From Flavobacteriales bacterium (GTDB lineage: Bacteria > Bacteroidota > Bacteroidia > Flavobacteriales_F > PHOS-HE28), in NCBI GenBank assembly GCA_020854015.1, contig JADZGG010000433.1:1-8225 (forward strand): a stretch of DNA of 8,225 bases, written 5' to 3'. A program made the translations under genes and the position numbers. The notes beneath the pieces are model-generated. The model was not told the DNA's origin, made no database searches, and saw only the letters and a list, made by a program, of their open reading frames with translations. Each line of letters begins with the position of its first letter. Position 1 is the stretch's first letter. This document shows positions 1 to 6,552 of the stretch, in pieces.

Positions 1-643
1 GAAGCATCTTGAAAGCATCCCCATCAGTGATGAGGAAAGCCGAGACCTCGACACCACTGAGGAATTGTTCGAGCACCACACGCTCACCGGCGGCTCCGAA
101 CTTGCCGGATTCCAACATGCCCTTCAGCACCTGTGCGGCTTCCTTCCGATCCGATGTGATCACCACACCTTTGCCCGCGGCCAGACCGTCCGCCTTGATC
201 ACGTAAGGGGGTGTCATCTTGTCGAGGTGCTCGACGGCCTCTTTCAGTTGCCCTTTGCTGAACGACCGGAACGCCGCCGTGGGGATGTTGTGCCGGAACA
301 TGAACTCCTTGGCGAACTCCTTGCTGCCTTCGAGCTGCGCTCCTTTCTGTCGGGGACCGATCACCGTCACCTTACCGACCAACTCTGGATCATCCGCAAT
401 GCGATCGTGCAGCCCATCCACCAACGGACCCTCGGGACCGACCACCACGATGCGGATACGCTTCTCCAAAATGAAATTGCGCATGGCCTTCTGGTCCTTC
501 AGGTCCAGATCGACCGACCGTCCATGTCGGGTCATGCCTGGATTTCCAGGAGAGACATAGAGCTCATCCAGGAGAGAGCTCTGCGCCAGCTTCCACGCCA
601 TGGCATGCTCGCGGCCACCACTGCCGATCAGTAATACGTTCAT
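1..643 (-). CDS. purD: Phosphoribosylamine--glycine ligase (GARS), N-terminal part, cut by window edge
   Basis: This gene is open from an ATG at 643 to the left edge, giving the first 214 codons of a protein usually about 420-430 residues long. The family joins phosphoribosylamine and glycine using ATP to make GAR, the second step of de novo purine synthesis in the cytoplasm. By eye the translation begins MNVLLIGSGGREHAMAWKLA, the typical PurD nucleotide-like N-terminal fold with the GSGGREHA signature. It continues with VVGPEGPLVDGL, then GPRQKGAQLEGSKEFAKEFM, then the ATP-grasp stretch VIKADGLAAGKGVVI and LEQFLSGVEVSAFLITDGDA. These are in the family order with no frameshift. The ATG was chosen because it sits directly before the conserved first strand. 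A 127-nt spacer containing a terminator-like hairpin and a short palindrome separates it from the upstream redoxin gene, so it probably has its own promoter. Identification is secure; only the C-terminal half is unseen. Confidence 0.96.
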   Translation of the reverse strand, partial: MNVLLIGSGGREHAMAWKLAQSSLLDELYVSPGNPGMTRHGRSVDLDLKDQKAMRNFILEKRIRIVVVGPEGPLVDGLHDRIADDPELVGKVTVIGPRQKGAQLEGSKEFAKEFMFRHNIPTAAFRSFSKGQLKEAVEHLDKMTPPYVIKADGLAAGKGVVITSDRKEAAQVLKGMLESGKFGAAGERVVLEQFLSGVEVSAFLITDGDAFKML

Positions 644-652
644 GCGCTCGTG

Positions 653-667
653 CCTTTGGTGCAAAGG
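653..667. promoter_or_regulatory. Short palindrome upstream of purD, candidate operator
   Basis: CCTTTGGTGCAAAGG has perfect 6-nt arms around a 3-nt centre and lies 10-24 nt upstream of the purD start codon. Read on the minus strand, its edge forms TTCCTTTG (669-662), which differs by one base from the Bacteroidota -7 consensus TAnnTTTG. A bound repressor here would cover the promoter. No -33 TTG at good spacing was found (the nearest is about 25 nt away), and the palindrome is short enough to occur by chance. Confidence 0.3.
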
Positions 668-716
668 AAGCAGCACAGCGCCAGCGCGTGGGGCCAAGTT
701 TCCAACAAATGAACAA

Positions 717-744
717 CGCCGCAGTACCCGTAGGCGCTGCGGCG
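717..744 (-). terminator. Terminator-like hairpin after the redoxin gene
   Basis: A perfect 8-bp GC-rich stem (CGCCGCAG at 717-724 pairing with CTGCGGCG at 737-744) encloses a 12-nt loop. Its near edge is 27 nt past the redoxin stop codon. On the minus strand the stem is followed by TTGTTCATTTGTTGG, which is T-rich but not an unbroken T run. It would end the redoxin transcript before purD. The T tract is weak, so it may be only a partial terminator. Confidence 0.45.
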
Positions 745-770
745 GTGCACATGAAAGAAAGGGTGATCGA

Positions 771-1403
771 TCAGTGCGTGTGCTGTACGCGTTTGATGCT
801 GCAACCCAGGTTGCGTGTGATCGAGGGGTCGATGTTCGCGCCAGAGGTCATTGCCTTGATCGCGTTCTCCAGATAGTGCTCCTTCACATCCTTCGCACTG
901 TCCACATTGTCATCGATGGCACCGCGATAGGCCAAGCGCTGTTCACCGTTGAAGAGGAACACATGGGGCGTCGTGCGTGCACCGAAGGCGTCGGCCACGG
1001 CACTTCCAGCGTCGAGCATGTAGTAGTTGTTGTATTGCTTCTCCTTGTAGTGTTTCTGCATGTCCGCAAGGCCATCGCCGGCCTCACGCTTCGCCTCGTT
1101 GCTGTTCACGAGCACAAAGCCGATCTCGTTCTTGCGGCAGAACTCACCCAACGCCGGATAGCGCCCCTCCCACCCTTCACTGCCATCGCTGCCGATGACG
1201 AAGGGACAAGTGTTGCAGCTGAAGATCACCAGCACGCCGTTCTTCTTGGTCACGTCCTTCAGGGACATCTCCTTACCGGAAACATCCATCATGCGGGCGT
1301 CCGCCTTGGGCATCGGGTCGCCGATGCGGAGATCAGGTAGTTCATCATGGGCCGCCAATCCGATGGCGGCGATGGAGGCGAAGAGTGCGATCTTGGTCAA
1401 CAT
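771..1403 (-). CDS. Secreted thioredoxin-like (redoxin / AhpC-TSA fold) protein
   Basis: The protein has 210 residues. Residues 1-18 form a short hydrophobic signal-peptide-like segment (LTKIALFASIAAIGLAA) with no lipobox, so the mature protein is probably periplasmic. A redoxin domain follows. GVLVIFSCNTCPFV places a CxxC pair at C63/C66 after the first core strand, and ARTTPHVFLF supplies the cis-proline loop at P146. The C-terminus ends GCSIKR (C201), a tail I associate with Bacteroidota proteins of this group. The likely role is thiol-disulfide exchange or peroxide handling in the envelope; the substrate cannot be told. The ATG at 1403 gives the signal peptide directly and has no obvious Shine-Dalgarno sequence, which is normal for the phylum. 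The gene is divergent from the TSUP transporter across 90 nt. Fold assignment is confident; the specific function is not. Confidence 0.88.
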   Translation of the reverse strand: MLTKIALFASIAAIGLAAHDELPDLRIGDPMPKADARMMDVSGKEMSLKDVTKKNGVLVIFSCNTCPFVIGSDGSEGWEGRYPALGEFCRKNEIGFVLVNSNEAKREAGDGLADMQKHYKEKQYNNYYMLDAGSAVADAFGARTTPHVFLFNGEQRLAYRGAIDDNVDSAKDVKEHYLENAIKAMTSGANIDPSITRNLGCSIKRVQHTH

Positions 1404-1424
1404 GGGGCTTTGTTATGGGAAGCC

Positions 1425-1432
1425 CGAAATTA
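1425..1432 (-). promoter_or_regulatory. Candidate -7 promoter element for the redoxin gene
   Basis: On the minus strand this reads TAATTTCG, one mismatch from the Bacteroidota -7 consensus TAnnTTTG. It would start transcription roughly 15 nt before the redoxin ATG. No good -33 TTG is visible upstream, so support is limited. Confidence 0.3.
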
Positions 1433-1441
1433 GTGGCCTCA

Positions 1442-1454
1442 GCGCTCAGAGCGC
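1442..1454. promoter_or_regulatory. Perfect palindrome in the divergent redoxin/transporter spacer
   Basis: GCGCTCAGAGCGC has 6-nt arms around a single A. It lies in the 90-nt divergent spacer, about 10 nt upstream of the candidate redoxin -7 element, between where -7 and -33 would sit. That position suits an operator controlling one or both genes. The regulator is unknown and chance cannot be excluded. Confidence 0.3.
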
Positions 1455-1466
1455 CCTTCGGACCCG

Positions 1467-1490
1467 GATCGTTCACATTCCTTCACGATC
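1467..1490 (+). other. Hairpin just ahead of the TSUP start codon
   Basis: GATCGT (1467-1472) and ACGATC (1485-1490) are perfect 6-nt inverted arms around a 12-nt loop, ending 3 nt before the GTG start of the transporter gene. If transcribed, it would fold in the ribosome-loading region; as DNA it could be a protein site. The stem is short and moderately stable. Confidence 0.25.
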
Positions 1491-1493
1491 AAC

Positions 1494-2252
1494 GTGCAAT
1501 TGCTCATCGTCCTCGCCGCCTTCTGCGCATCGCTGCTGACGCTCATCAGCGGGTTCGGGCTCGGCACCTTGCTGTTACCGGTTCTCGCGCTGTTCTTCCC
1601 GCTACCCGTGGCCGTGGGCTTGACCGCCGTAGTGCACCTGCTGAACAACGCCTTCAAGACCTCCATGCTCTGGCACGAGGTGGATGTGACCATGATGCTC
1701 CGCTTCGGTATCCCATCCATATTGGGGGCTTTGGTCGGTGCTTTGGTGCTTGACCAGCTTGGTGACCTGACACCACTGTATATGGGAATCCGTGTGGCGG
1801 TCGGCCCCTTGGCCATTGCCCTTGCAGCGCTCATGGTCTTGTTCGCCATCACGGAGCTATCACCCCGGATCAGCGGCTTCTCCTTCAATGGAAGGCACCT
1901 GTTCGCTGGCGGTCTTGTCAGTGGATTCTTCGGTGGGTTGAGCGGGCATCAGGGCGCGCTACGTAGCATGTTCCTGCTGCGGAGCGGGATGCGGAAGGAA
2001 GCCTACATCGCCACCGGTGTCGCCGTCGCCATGCTCGTGGATCTCACGCGCATCCCGCTCTATCTGCGACATTTAGGCGCCGGGCAATTGGAACGAGAAT
2101 GGCTCCTTTTGGTGGCTTGCGTCCTTGCAGCGTTCCTCGGTGCTTGGTGGGGGAAACAGTTGATCCCGAAGATCACCTACCGGACCGTACAGCTCACTGT
2201 CGGAGGTCTCATGATCGGCATTGCAAGCATGTTGGTGGCCGGCATCATCTGA
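1494..2252 (+). CDS. TSUP-family (TauE/SafE-type) membrane transporter
   Basis: This is a 252-residue, strongly hydrophobic protein of the usual size for TSUP (sulfite exporter TauE/SafE, DUF81) permeases of the inner membrane. About eight membrane segments can be placed near residues 3-20, 25-50, 70-88, 102-120, 136-160, 170-190, 202-220 and 231-250. The two halves show the family's internal repeat: SGFGLGTLLLPVLALFFPLP at 19-38 in the first, and GGLSGHQGALRSMFLLRSG at 147-165 in the second. Members move sulfite, sulfoacetate, other organosulfur anions or unrelated small anions, so the substrate cannot be assigned. The start is a GTG at 1494. An in-frame stop lies at 1431 and there is no ATG between, so GTG is the best choice. 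It is divergent from a thiol-redox protein, a weak hint of a sulfur or thiol theme. It ends 3 nt from the convergent response-regulator gene. Confidence 0.88.
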   Translation: MQLLIVLAAFCASLLTLISGFGLGTLLLPVLALFFPLPVAVGLTAVVHLLNNAFKTSMLWHEVDVTMMLRFGIPSILGALVGALVLDQLGDLTPLYMGIRVAVGPLAIALAALMVLFAITELSPRISGFSFNGRHLFAGGLVSGFFGGLSGHQGALRSMFLLRSGMRKEAYIATGVAVAMLVDLTRIPLYLRHLGAGQLEREWLLLVACVLAAFLGAWWGKQLIPKITYRTVQLTVGGLMIGIASMLVAGII

Positions 2253-2303
2253 CCTTCACTTCACCAGGCCCTCAGCGATAGCGATCCGCACCAGGCCGGC
2301 CAC
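2235..2303. repeat. Perfect 9-nt inverted repeat spanning the convergent gene ends
   Basis: GTGGCCGGC (2235-2243) and GCCGGCCAC (2295-2303) are exact reverse complements separated by 51 nt. The pair straddles the junction where the TSUP gene and the response-regulator gene end facing each other. In RNA it could form a long-loop GC stem on either transcript. Both arms are coding, and a 9-nt match at this spacing is expected about once or twice per window by chance, so a role as terminator is tentative. Confidence 0.25.
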
Positions 2304-2903
2304 GTTGTGCACATTCAGCTTCCGCATCAGGTTGGTGCGGTGCGTGTCCACGGTGCGCGGGCTGATGAACAGCTTCTCGCCGATCTCCTTGTTCCCCAAG
2401 CCCTCGGCCAGGGCTGACAGCACTTCGACCTCCCGTTCGCTCAGCTCGTGCAAACGACCAACGCCATTCGCAGCAACGGAGCTTTCCTTCATGATCGACT
2501 CGAGCAGACCGCTGCTGAAATGACGCTGCCCGCCGTGAACGTTCCGTATGGCCAGCAATACCTCTTCCTTGCCCGCGCTCTTCACCAGGTAACCGCTCGC
2601 ACCAAGCTCCATCAGTCGCTTAACGATGGATGCTTCTTCGTGCATGCTCAACACGATGACCTTCACCTCAGGCCGGTTGTTCTTCACCCAGCTGGTAAGC
2701 TGTGCTCCGTCCATACCTGGCATATCCAGATCCGTGAGCAGCACATCCACCTTGAGGTGTTCGAGGAGGTACTGCGCTTCGATCCCGCTCTGCGCAATGC
2801 CTACGCAGGCAAGGTCGACACTCCCGGAAAGCAACTCCTTCATACCCTCCGTCACGATGCGGTGGTCATCGCATAAGGCGATGCGAATGGTCTGGCCGCT
2901 CAT
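2256..2903 (-). CDS. NarL/FixJ-type (LuxR HTH) response regulator
   Basis: This 215-residue regulator has the two-domain layout of the NarL family. The receiver domain (about 5-122) has the acidic pair D12/D13, the phosphoacceptor D58 in LLTDLDMPGMDG, S86 in the switch position, and K108 in YLVKSAG. A linker leads to a LuxR-type HTH (about 154-215) reading LSEREVEVLSALAEGLGNKE, with the recognition helix around SPRTVDTHRTNLMRKL (181-196). All key residues are intact, so it should be phosphorylated and bind DNA as a dimer. Its ATG overlaps the stop of the upstream kinase gene by 4 nt (ATGA), a sign of translational coupling and of a cognate pair. The target genes cannot be read from sequence. 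It ends 3 nt from the convergent transporter gene, leaving almost no room for an independent intergenic terminator. Confidence 0.95.
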   Translation of the reverse strand: MSGQTIRIALCDDHRIVTEGMKELLSGSVDLACVGIAQSGIEAQYLLEHLKVDVLLTDLDMPGMDGAQLTSWVKNNRPEVKVIVLSMHEEASIVKRLMELGASGYLVKSAGKEEVLLAIRNVHGGQRHFSSGLLESIMKESSVAANGVGRLHELSEREVEVLSALAEGLGNKEIGEKLFISPRTVDTHRTNLMRKLNVHNVAGLVRIAIAEGLVK

Positions 2904-4882
2904 GTTGGCAAAGGTGTTCCTTTCACCGGCATCCGCAAGGTGGTGATGGTCCCGCGACCCGGCGCGCTTTCGATCTGTAGTGTGCCATGCAGCACCCGGG
3001 CTCGGTCCTGCATGCCGCTGAGACCCATTCCCGATGCATGATCCGATACATCCTGGGTATCGAAGCCGACACCGTCATCTTCCACGATCATGACCACATG
3101 GCCCTTGTTGCGGAGAAGCTGAACGCTCACCTCACGTGCCTTGGCATGCTTGAGGATGTTACCCACCAGCTCCTGGGCAATGCGGTAGATGCCGACCTCC
3201 ACCGACGGGTCCACGCGTGTTTCCATGCCATGGTGTTCGAGCGTGCACTTCACCGGACCGGCTCCGAAAGCCTTCTGCAACATGTCGTGGATGGCCGGCG
3301 CAAGACCCAAGGTGCCCAAGGCGCGGGGCATCATACTGTGAGCGATCTCCCGCACATCATGTCCCGCATCATCAGCGATGGACAAGACTTCCTTCATACG
3401 GGCCGATTCATCCGACGCAGCAGCGGAAAGGCGTGACGCGATGTCCTCGATCCTGAACTTCAAACCGGTGAGCTGCTGCCCGATACCGTCGTGCAGTTCG
3501 CGCGCGATGCGCCCGCGTTCCGCTTCCGTGGCTTCCATCAAGGCCTTCATTCCTCGCTCCCGTTCGGTCAGCAGGGCACTGTCGCGCGCTTCACGGGCCC
3601 GTCTGCGTTGCACCTGGAGAACGAGCAGCGCGGCAAGGAGCACCACACCGATGCCGCCAAGCGCGATCGCCAACCAGAAACGACGACGCTCCGCCCGGCG
3701 GTCGAGCTCGGCAAGCTCCAGGCTCTTCGCCGTGATGTCCGCACGCTGGCGCTGGATCTCACGCTCCTTGCGTTCGGTCCCGTAGCGTGTCTCCATATCG
3801 GCCAGGCGCCCGTTCAGATCAGCGTTGAAGACGGAATCCCGGATGGTGGAATAGCGCTCGTAGTACCAATAGGTGCTATCGCCATCATTGAGCTTCGCAT
3901 GCACCATGGCCAGGTCCTGCAAGGCCTGCATCATCTCGCTCCGCGCGCCCACTTCACGGCCCAGGTGCAAGGCACGGTGGAACAAGCGTCGTGCTTCGGT
4001 GGTGTTCCCAAGCCTCAAATACGCACTCCCCAGGCCCGTAAGCGAGGACGCGATCGCCTTCTTCTCACCTGCCTGTTCGCGAATGCTCAGAGCTTCGTGG
4101 TACATGGGCATCGCCTGCCGCACTTCGTTCCTTGCCATCAGCACACCCGCCTCGTTGTGCAACTGGATGGCCAGCTCCCGTGCCAACCCGTGCTCACGGA
4201 AATAGGTGCTCGCCTCCTGGAACAAGCGCAATGCGGAAGCGGTGTCGCCCAACACCACTTGCACGTTCGCCATGTTCCCTTTTGATTCGGCCAGGCCCTG
4301 CCCATCACCGATGCGCTCACGTATCACCGCAGCGGCGGTATGGGTGGCCAACGCATCCGTGTACCGCCGCAGGTTGAATTGCAGGATGGCGATGTTGTTG
4401 AGGATCAACGCTTGCTTGGCAGGAGGGCCGATCCGCTCGAAAATGCGCAGCGCCTTGAAGTTCTCTTCCAACGCTTCTTCCAGGCGGAACTGTGATTGGA
4501 ACACGTTCCCCAGCTTATTGTGGATGGCTCCGATACCTGCGGAGTCCTTCAACACGTTACGGATCAGCAAGGCACTTCGCAATAGGCTGTCCGCCGCACC
4601 GTACTCACTTCGATCCATGTGGATGATAGCGAGGTCGTTGCAGGCTTGCGCCTCCCCCTTCTTGTACCTCAGCTGTTGAGCGAGCGCTACGGCTTTATGG
4701 CCGAATAAGAGCGCTGAATCCTGGTCGACCCTTCGATAGGCGAAGCACTGATCCGACAGCCGGAGCACTTTGCCCGTGTCATCAGGCAGGTCAAGGACCT
4801 GTGACGCGGTCAGCCCATCGTTCTGTGCATGCGCACTGACAATGCTTAGCAGGAGGACCGAGAGAAAGAGACAAGGACGCAT
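2900..4882 (-). CDS. TPR-containing sensor histidine kinase (HisKA_3 / NarX-DegS-like)
   Basis: Taking ATG at 4882 gives 660 residues beginning with a clean signal peptide (residues 1-19, cleavage likely after SAHA). An in-frame TTG at 4894 adds only four residues before it and is less likely. Residues about 35-340 form a periplasmic array of some six or seven TPR-like helix pairs (for example LNNIAILQFNLRRYTDAL and TGLGSAYLRLGNTTEARRLF). A charged coiled coil (about 355-400) and one membrane segment (about 401-423) follow. The cytoplasmic part has a HisKA_3 dimerisation domain with ARELHDGIGQQL, phosphoacceptor H464. The HATPase has N-box N575 (QELVGNILKHA), G1 DDGVGF at 602-607 and G2 GMGLSGM at 618-624. 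All catalytic motifs look intact. The architecture is common in Bacteroidota; the TPR region probably senses a protein or envelope signal. The partner is the overlapping NarL-type regulator. The ligand and regulon are unknown. Confidence 0.95.
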   Translation of the reverse strand: MRPCLFLSVLLLSIVSAHAQNDGLTASQVLDLPDDTGKVLRLSDQCFAYRRVDQDSALLFGHKAVALAQQLRYKKGEAQACNDLAIIHMDRSEYGAADSLLRSALLIRNVLKDSAGIGAIHNKLGNVFQSQFRLEEALEENFKALRIFERIGPPAKQALILNNIAILQFNLRRYTDALATHTAAAVIRERIGDGQGLAESKGNMANVQVVLGDTASALRLFQEASTYFREHGLARELAIQLHNEAGVLMARNEVRQAMPMYHEALSIREQAGEKKAIASSLTGLGSAYLRLGNTTEARRLFHRALHLGREVGARSEMMQALQDLAMVHAKLNDGDSTYWYYERYSTIRDSVFNADLNGRLADMETRYGTERKEREIQRQRADITAKSLELAELDRRAERRRFWLAIALGGIGVVLLAALLVLQVQRRRAREARDSALLTERERGMKALMEATEAERGRIARELHDGIGQQLTGLKFRIEDIASRLSAAASDESARMKEVLSIADDAGHDVREIAHSMMPRALGTLGLAPAIHDMLQKAFGAGPVKCTLEHHGMETRVDPSVEVGIYRIAQELVGNILKHAKAREVSVQLLRNKGHVVMIVEDDGVGFDTQDVSDHASGMGLSGMQDRARVLHGTLQIESAPGRGTITTLRMPVKGTPLPT

Positions 4883-4904
4883 GGAGGTCGGCAAAGTACA
4901 GGAA

Positions 4905-4932
4905 GCCGACCGTTCAGAACGTGACGATCGGC
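4905..4932 (-). terminator. Terminator- or attenuator-like hairpin between carboxylase and kinase genes
   Basis: On the minus strand GCCGATCG (4932-4925) pairs with CGGTCGGC (4912-4905), 8 bp with one G-T wobble, around a 12-nt loop. It begins 4 nt past the carboxylase stop codon and is followed by TTCCTGTACTTTG, which is only moderately T-rich. It may reduce read-through into the two-component genes. The loop contains a small palindrome, CGTTCAGAACG (4911-4921). Confidence 0.35.
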
Positions 4933-4936
4933 AAGG

Positions 4937-6484
4937 CTACAAGGGGATATTGCCATGCTTCTTCCGGGGCAGCTTCTCCACCTTGTTGCGCAGCATACGC
5001 AGGGCATGGATCACCTTCAAGCGGGTCTCCGATGGACGGATCACTTCATCGATGTAACCACGTGCTGCAGCCTCGTAAGGATTGGCGAACTGCTCCTTGT
5101 AGTCAGCCTCCTTCTCCTGCCACTTGGCCTGGGGGTCGGCGGCTTTGGCGATCTCGCCCTTGAAGATGATCTCGGCAGCTCCCTTCGCGCCCATCACCGC
5201 GATCTCAGCGCTGGGCCAGGCGAAGTTCATGTCACAACCGATGTGCTTGCTGTTCATCACGTCGTAAGCACCTCCGTAGGCCTTGCGGGTGATGATCGTG
5301 ATGCGCGGCACAGTGGCCTCGCTGAAGGCATAAAGCAGCTTGGCCCCGTGATCGATTATGCCACGCCACTCCTGGTCCGTTCCAGGCAGGAAGCCGGGCA
5401 CGTCCACGAACACGACAAGCGGAATGTTGAAGGCGTCGCAGAACCTTACGAAGCGGGCGGCCTTGACACTGGCGTCGATGTCCAGCACTCCTGCTAGCAC
5501 GGCGGGTTGGTTCGCCACACAGCCCACGGTGCGGCCTTCGATGCGCGCGAAGCCGATCACCATGTTGCGGGCGTAGTCGGCGTGCACTTCCATGCTGCTG
5601 TCCGGGTCGATCACCGCGTTCATCACCTGCCGGATGTCGTACGGCTGATTGGGATTCTCGGGCATGATGGTGTCCAGCTCCGGACGAAGCTCATCGCTGG
5701 GTGCATAGGGTACCGCGGGGGGCTCCTCTTCACAATTGCTGGGCACGAAGGATATGAGGCGGCGCAGATGGCGGATGGCCTCCAATTCGTTCGGTGCGGT
5801 GAAGTGGGCAACACCGCTCTTCGAAGCATGGGTGGAGGCACCACCAAGCTCTTCGGCGGTCACTTCCTCGTGGGTCACGGTCTTCACCACATTGGGCCCG
5901 GTGACGAACATGTAGCTGGTGTTCTCCACCATGAGCACGAAATCGGTGAGCGCGGGGCTATAGACCGCACCGCCCGCGCAAGGCCCAAGGATGGCGCTGA
6001 TCTGTGGCACCACGCCACTGCTGCGCACGTTGCGGTAAAAGATGTCCGCGTAGCCGCCGAGGCTCACCACTCCTTCCTGGATCCGTGCGCCACCGCTATC
6101 GTTCATGCCGATGACCGGTGCCCCGTTCTGCATGGCCAGGTCCATGATGCGGCAGATCTTTTCCGCATGCGCTTCCGCCAGTGAGCCGCCCAACACGGTG
6201 AAGTCCTGTGAGAACACGTAGACCAAGCGACCGTCGATGGTACCGTAACCGGTCACCACGCCATCACCGAGAAAGATCTGCTTCTCCAGGCCGAAGTTGG
6301 TGCTCCGATGGGTGACCAGCTGGCCGAGTTCCTGGAAGCTGCCTTCATCGAGCAAAAGGCCCACACGTTCCCGGGCGGAAAGCTTGCCTTTCTTGTGCTG
6401 TGCGTCAATACGGTCCTTGCCGCCGCCTTCCAAGGCCTGCGCCGTTCGCCGCTCCAGTTCCTCGGTCCGCTGCCTGTTGTCCAT
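4937..6484 (-). CDS. Acyl-CoA carboxylase carboxyltransferase (beta) subunit, propionyl-CoA carboxylase type
   Basis: The 515-residue length is normal for PccB/MmdA-type biotin-dependent carboxyltransferases. These transfer CO2 from carboxybiotin to an acyl-CoA (propionyl-CoA to methylmalonyl-CoA), or run in reverse as the decarboxylase subunit. Both crotonase-like halves are complete. The N-terminal half has GKLSARERVGLLLDEGSF at 33-50, NDSGGARIQEGV at 128-139 and GPCAGGAVYSPALTDF at 168-183. The C-terminal half has FVDVPGFLPGTDQE at 359-372, RKAYGGAYDVMNSKH at 400-414 and FAWPSAEIAVMGAKGA at 421-436. The Asp at 408 aligns by eye with Asp422 of Streptomyces coelicolor PccB, a residue linked to propionyl-CoA preference. 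The biotin carboxylase and biotin carrier genes are not in the window, so they lie elsewhere. It has a good promoter element upstream and reads towards the two-component pair 54 nt away. Family is certain; propionyl- versus other acyl-CoA use is inferred. Confidence 0.95.
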   Translation of the reverse strand: MDNRQRTEELERRTAQALEGGGKDRIDAQHKKGKLSARERVGLLLDEGSFQELGQLVTHRSTNFGLEKQIFLGDGVVTGYGTIDGRLVYVFSQDFTVLGGSLAEAHAEKICRIMDLAMQNGAPVIGMNDSGGARIQEGVVSLGGYADIFYRNVRSSGVVPQISAILGPCAGGAVYSPALTDFVLMVENTSYMFVTGPNVVKTVTHEEVTAEELGGASTHASKSGVAHFTAPNELEAIRHLRRLISFVPSNCEEEPPAVPYAPSDELRPELDTIMPENPNQPYDIRQVMNAVIDPDSSMEVHADYARNMVIGFARIEGRTVGCVANQPAVLAGVLDIDASVKAARFVRFCDAFNIPLVVFVDVPGFLPGTDQEWRGIIDHGAKLLYAFSEATVPRITIITRKAYGGAYDVMNSKHIGCDMNFAWPSAEIAVMGAKGAAEIIFKGEIAKAADPQAKWQEKEADYKEQFANPYEAAARGYIDEVIRPSETRLKVIHALRMLRNKVEKLPRKKHGNIPL

Positions 6485-6506
6485 CTGCTTGCTTTCTATA
6501 GGGCGC

Positions 6507-6514
6507 CAAAGGTA
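6507..6514 (-). promoter_or_regulatory. Bacteroidota-type -7 promoter element for the carboxylase gene
   Basis: On the minus strand this reads TACCTTTG, an exact match to the TAnnTTTG -7 consensus of the Bacteroidota primary sigma factor. It would start transcription near 6500-6503, giving a leader of about 16-19 nt before the carboxylase ATG at 6484. No clear -33 TTG is seen at the usual distance. The leader carries an A/G-rich stretch (AAAGCAAGCAG) but no true Shine-Dalgarno. Confidence 0.5.
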
Positions 6515-6552
6515 GCCAGCGCTCCGAACGGCCTTGCCTACATTCGTGGACC

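Noticed and set aside
65..634. 189-codon open frame on the plus strand
   Set aside because: Antisense to purD, whose conserved motifs run continuously through the region.
600..1340. 246-codon open frame on the plus strand
   Set aside because: Overlaps the redoxin gene and the purD start on the opposite strand and resembles no known family.
3491..4285. 264-codon open frame on the plus strand
   Set aside because: It lies wholly antisense to the TPR kinase, whose domains are unmistakable. It has no recognisable motifs and is the kind of long shadow frame produced by GC-rich codon usage.
4883..4894. TTG start at 4894 for the TPR kinase
   Set aside because: It adds four residues ahead of a perfect signal peptide that begins at the ATG at 4882, and it overlaps the candidate -7 element.
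5507..6184. 225-codon open frame on the plus strand
   Set aside because: Antisense to the carboxyltransferase catalytic core; His/Val-rich shadow translation.
6539..6546. TACATTCG as a -7 element for the right-hand kinase
   Set aside because: One mismatch from consensus, no -33 TTG at usable spacing, and it would imply an almost leaderless transcript; too weak to annotate.
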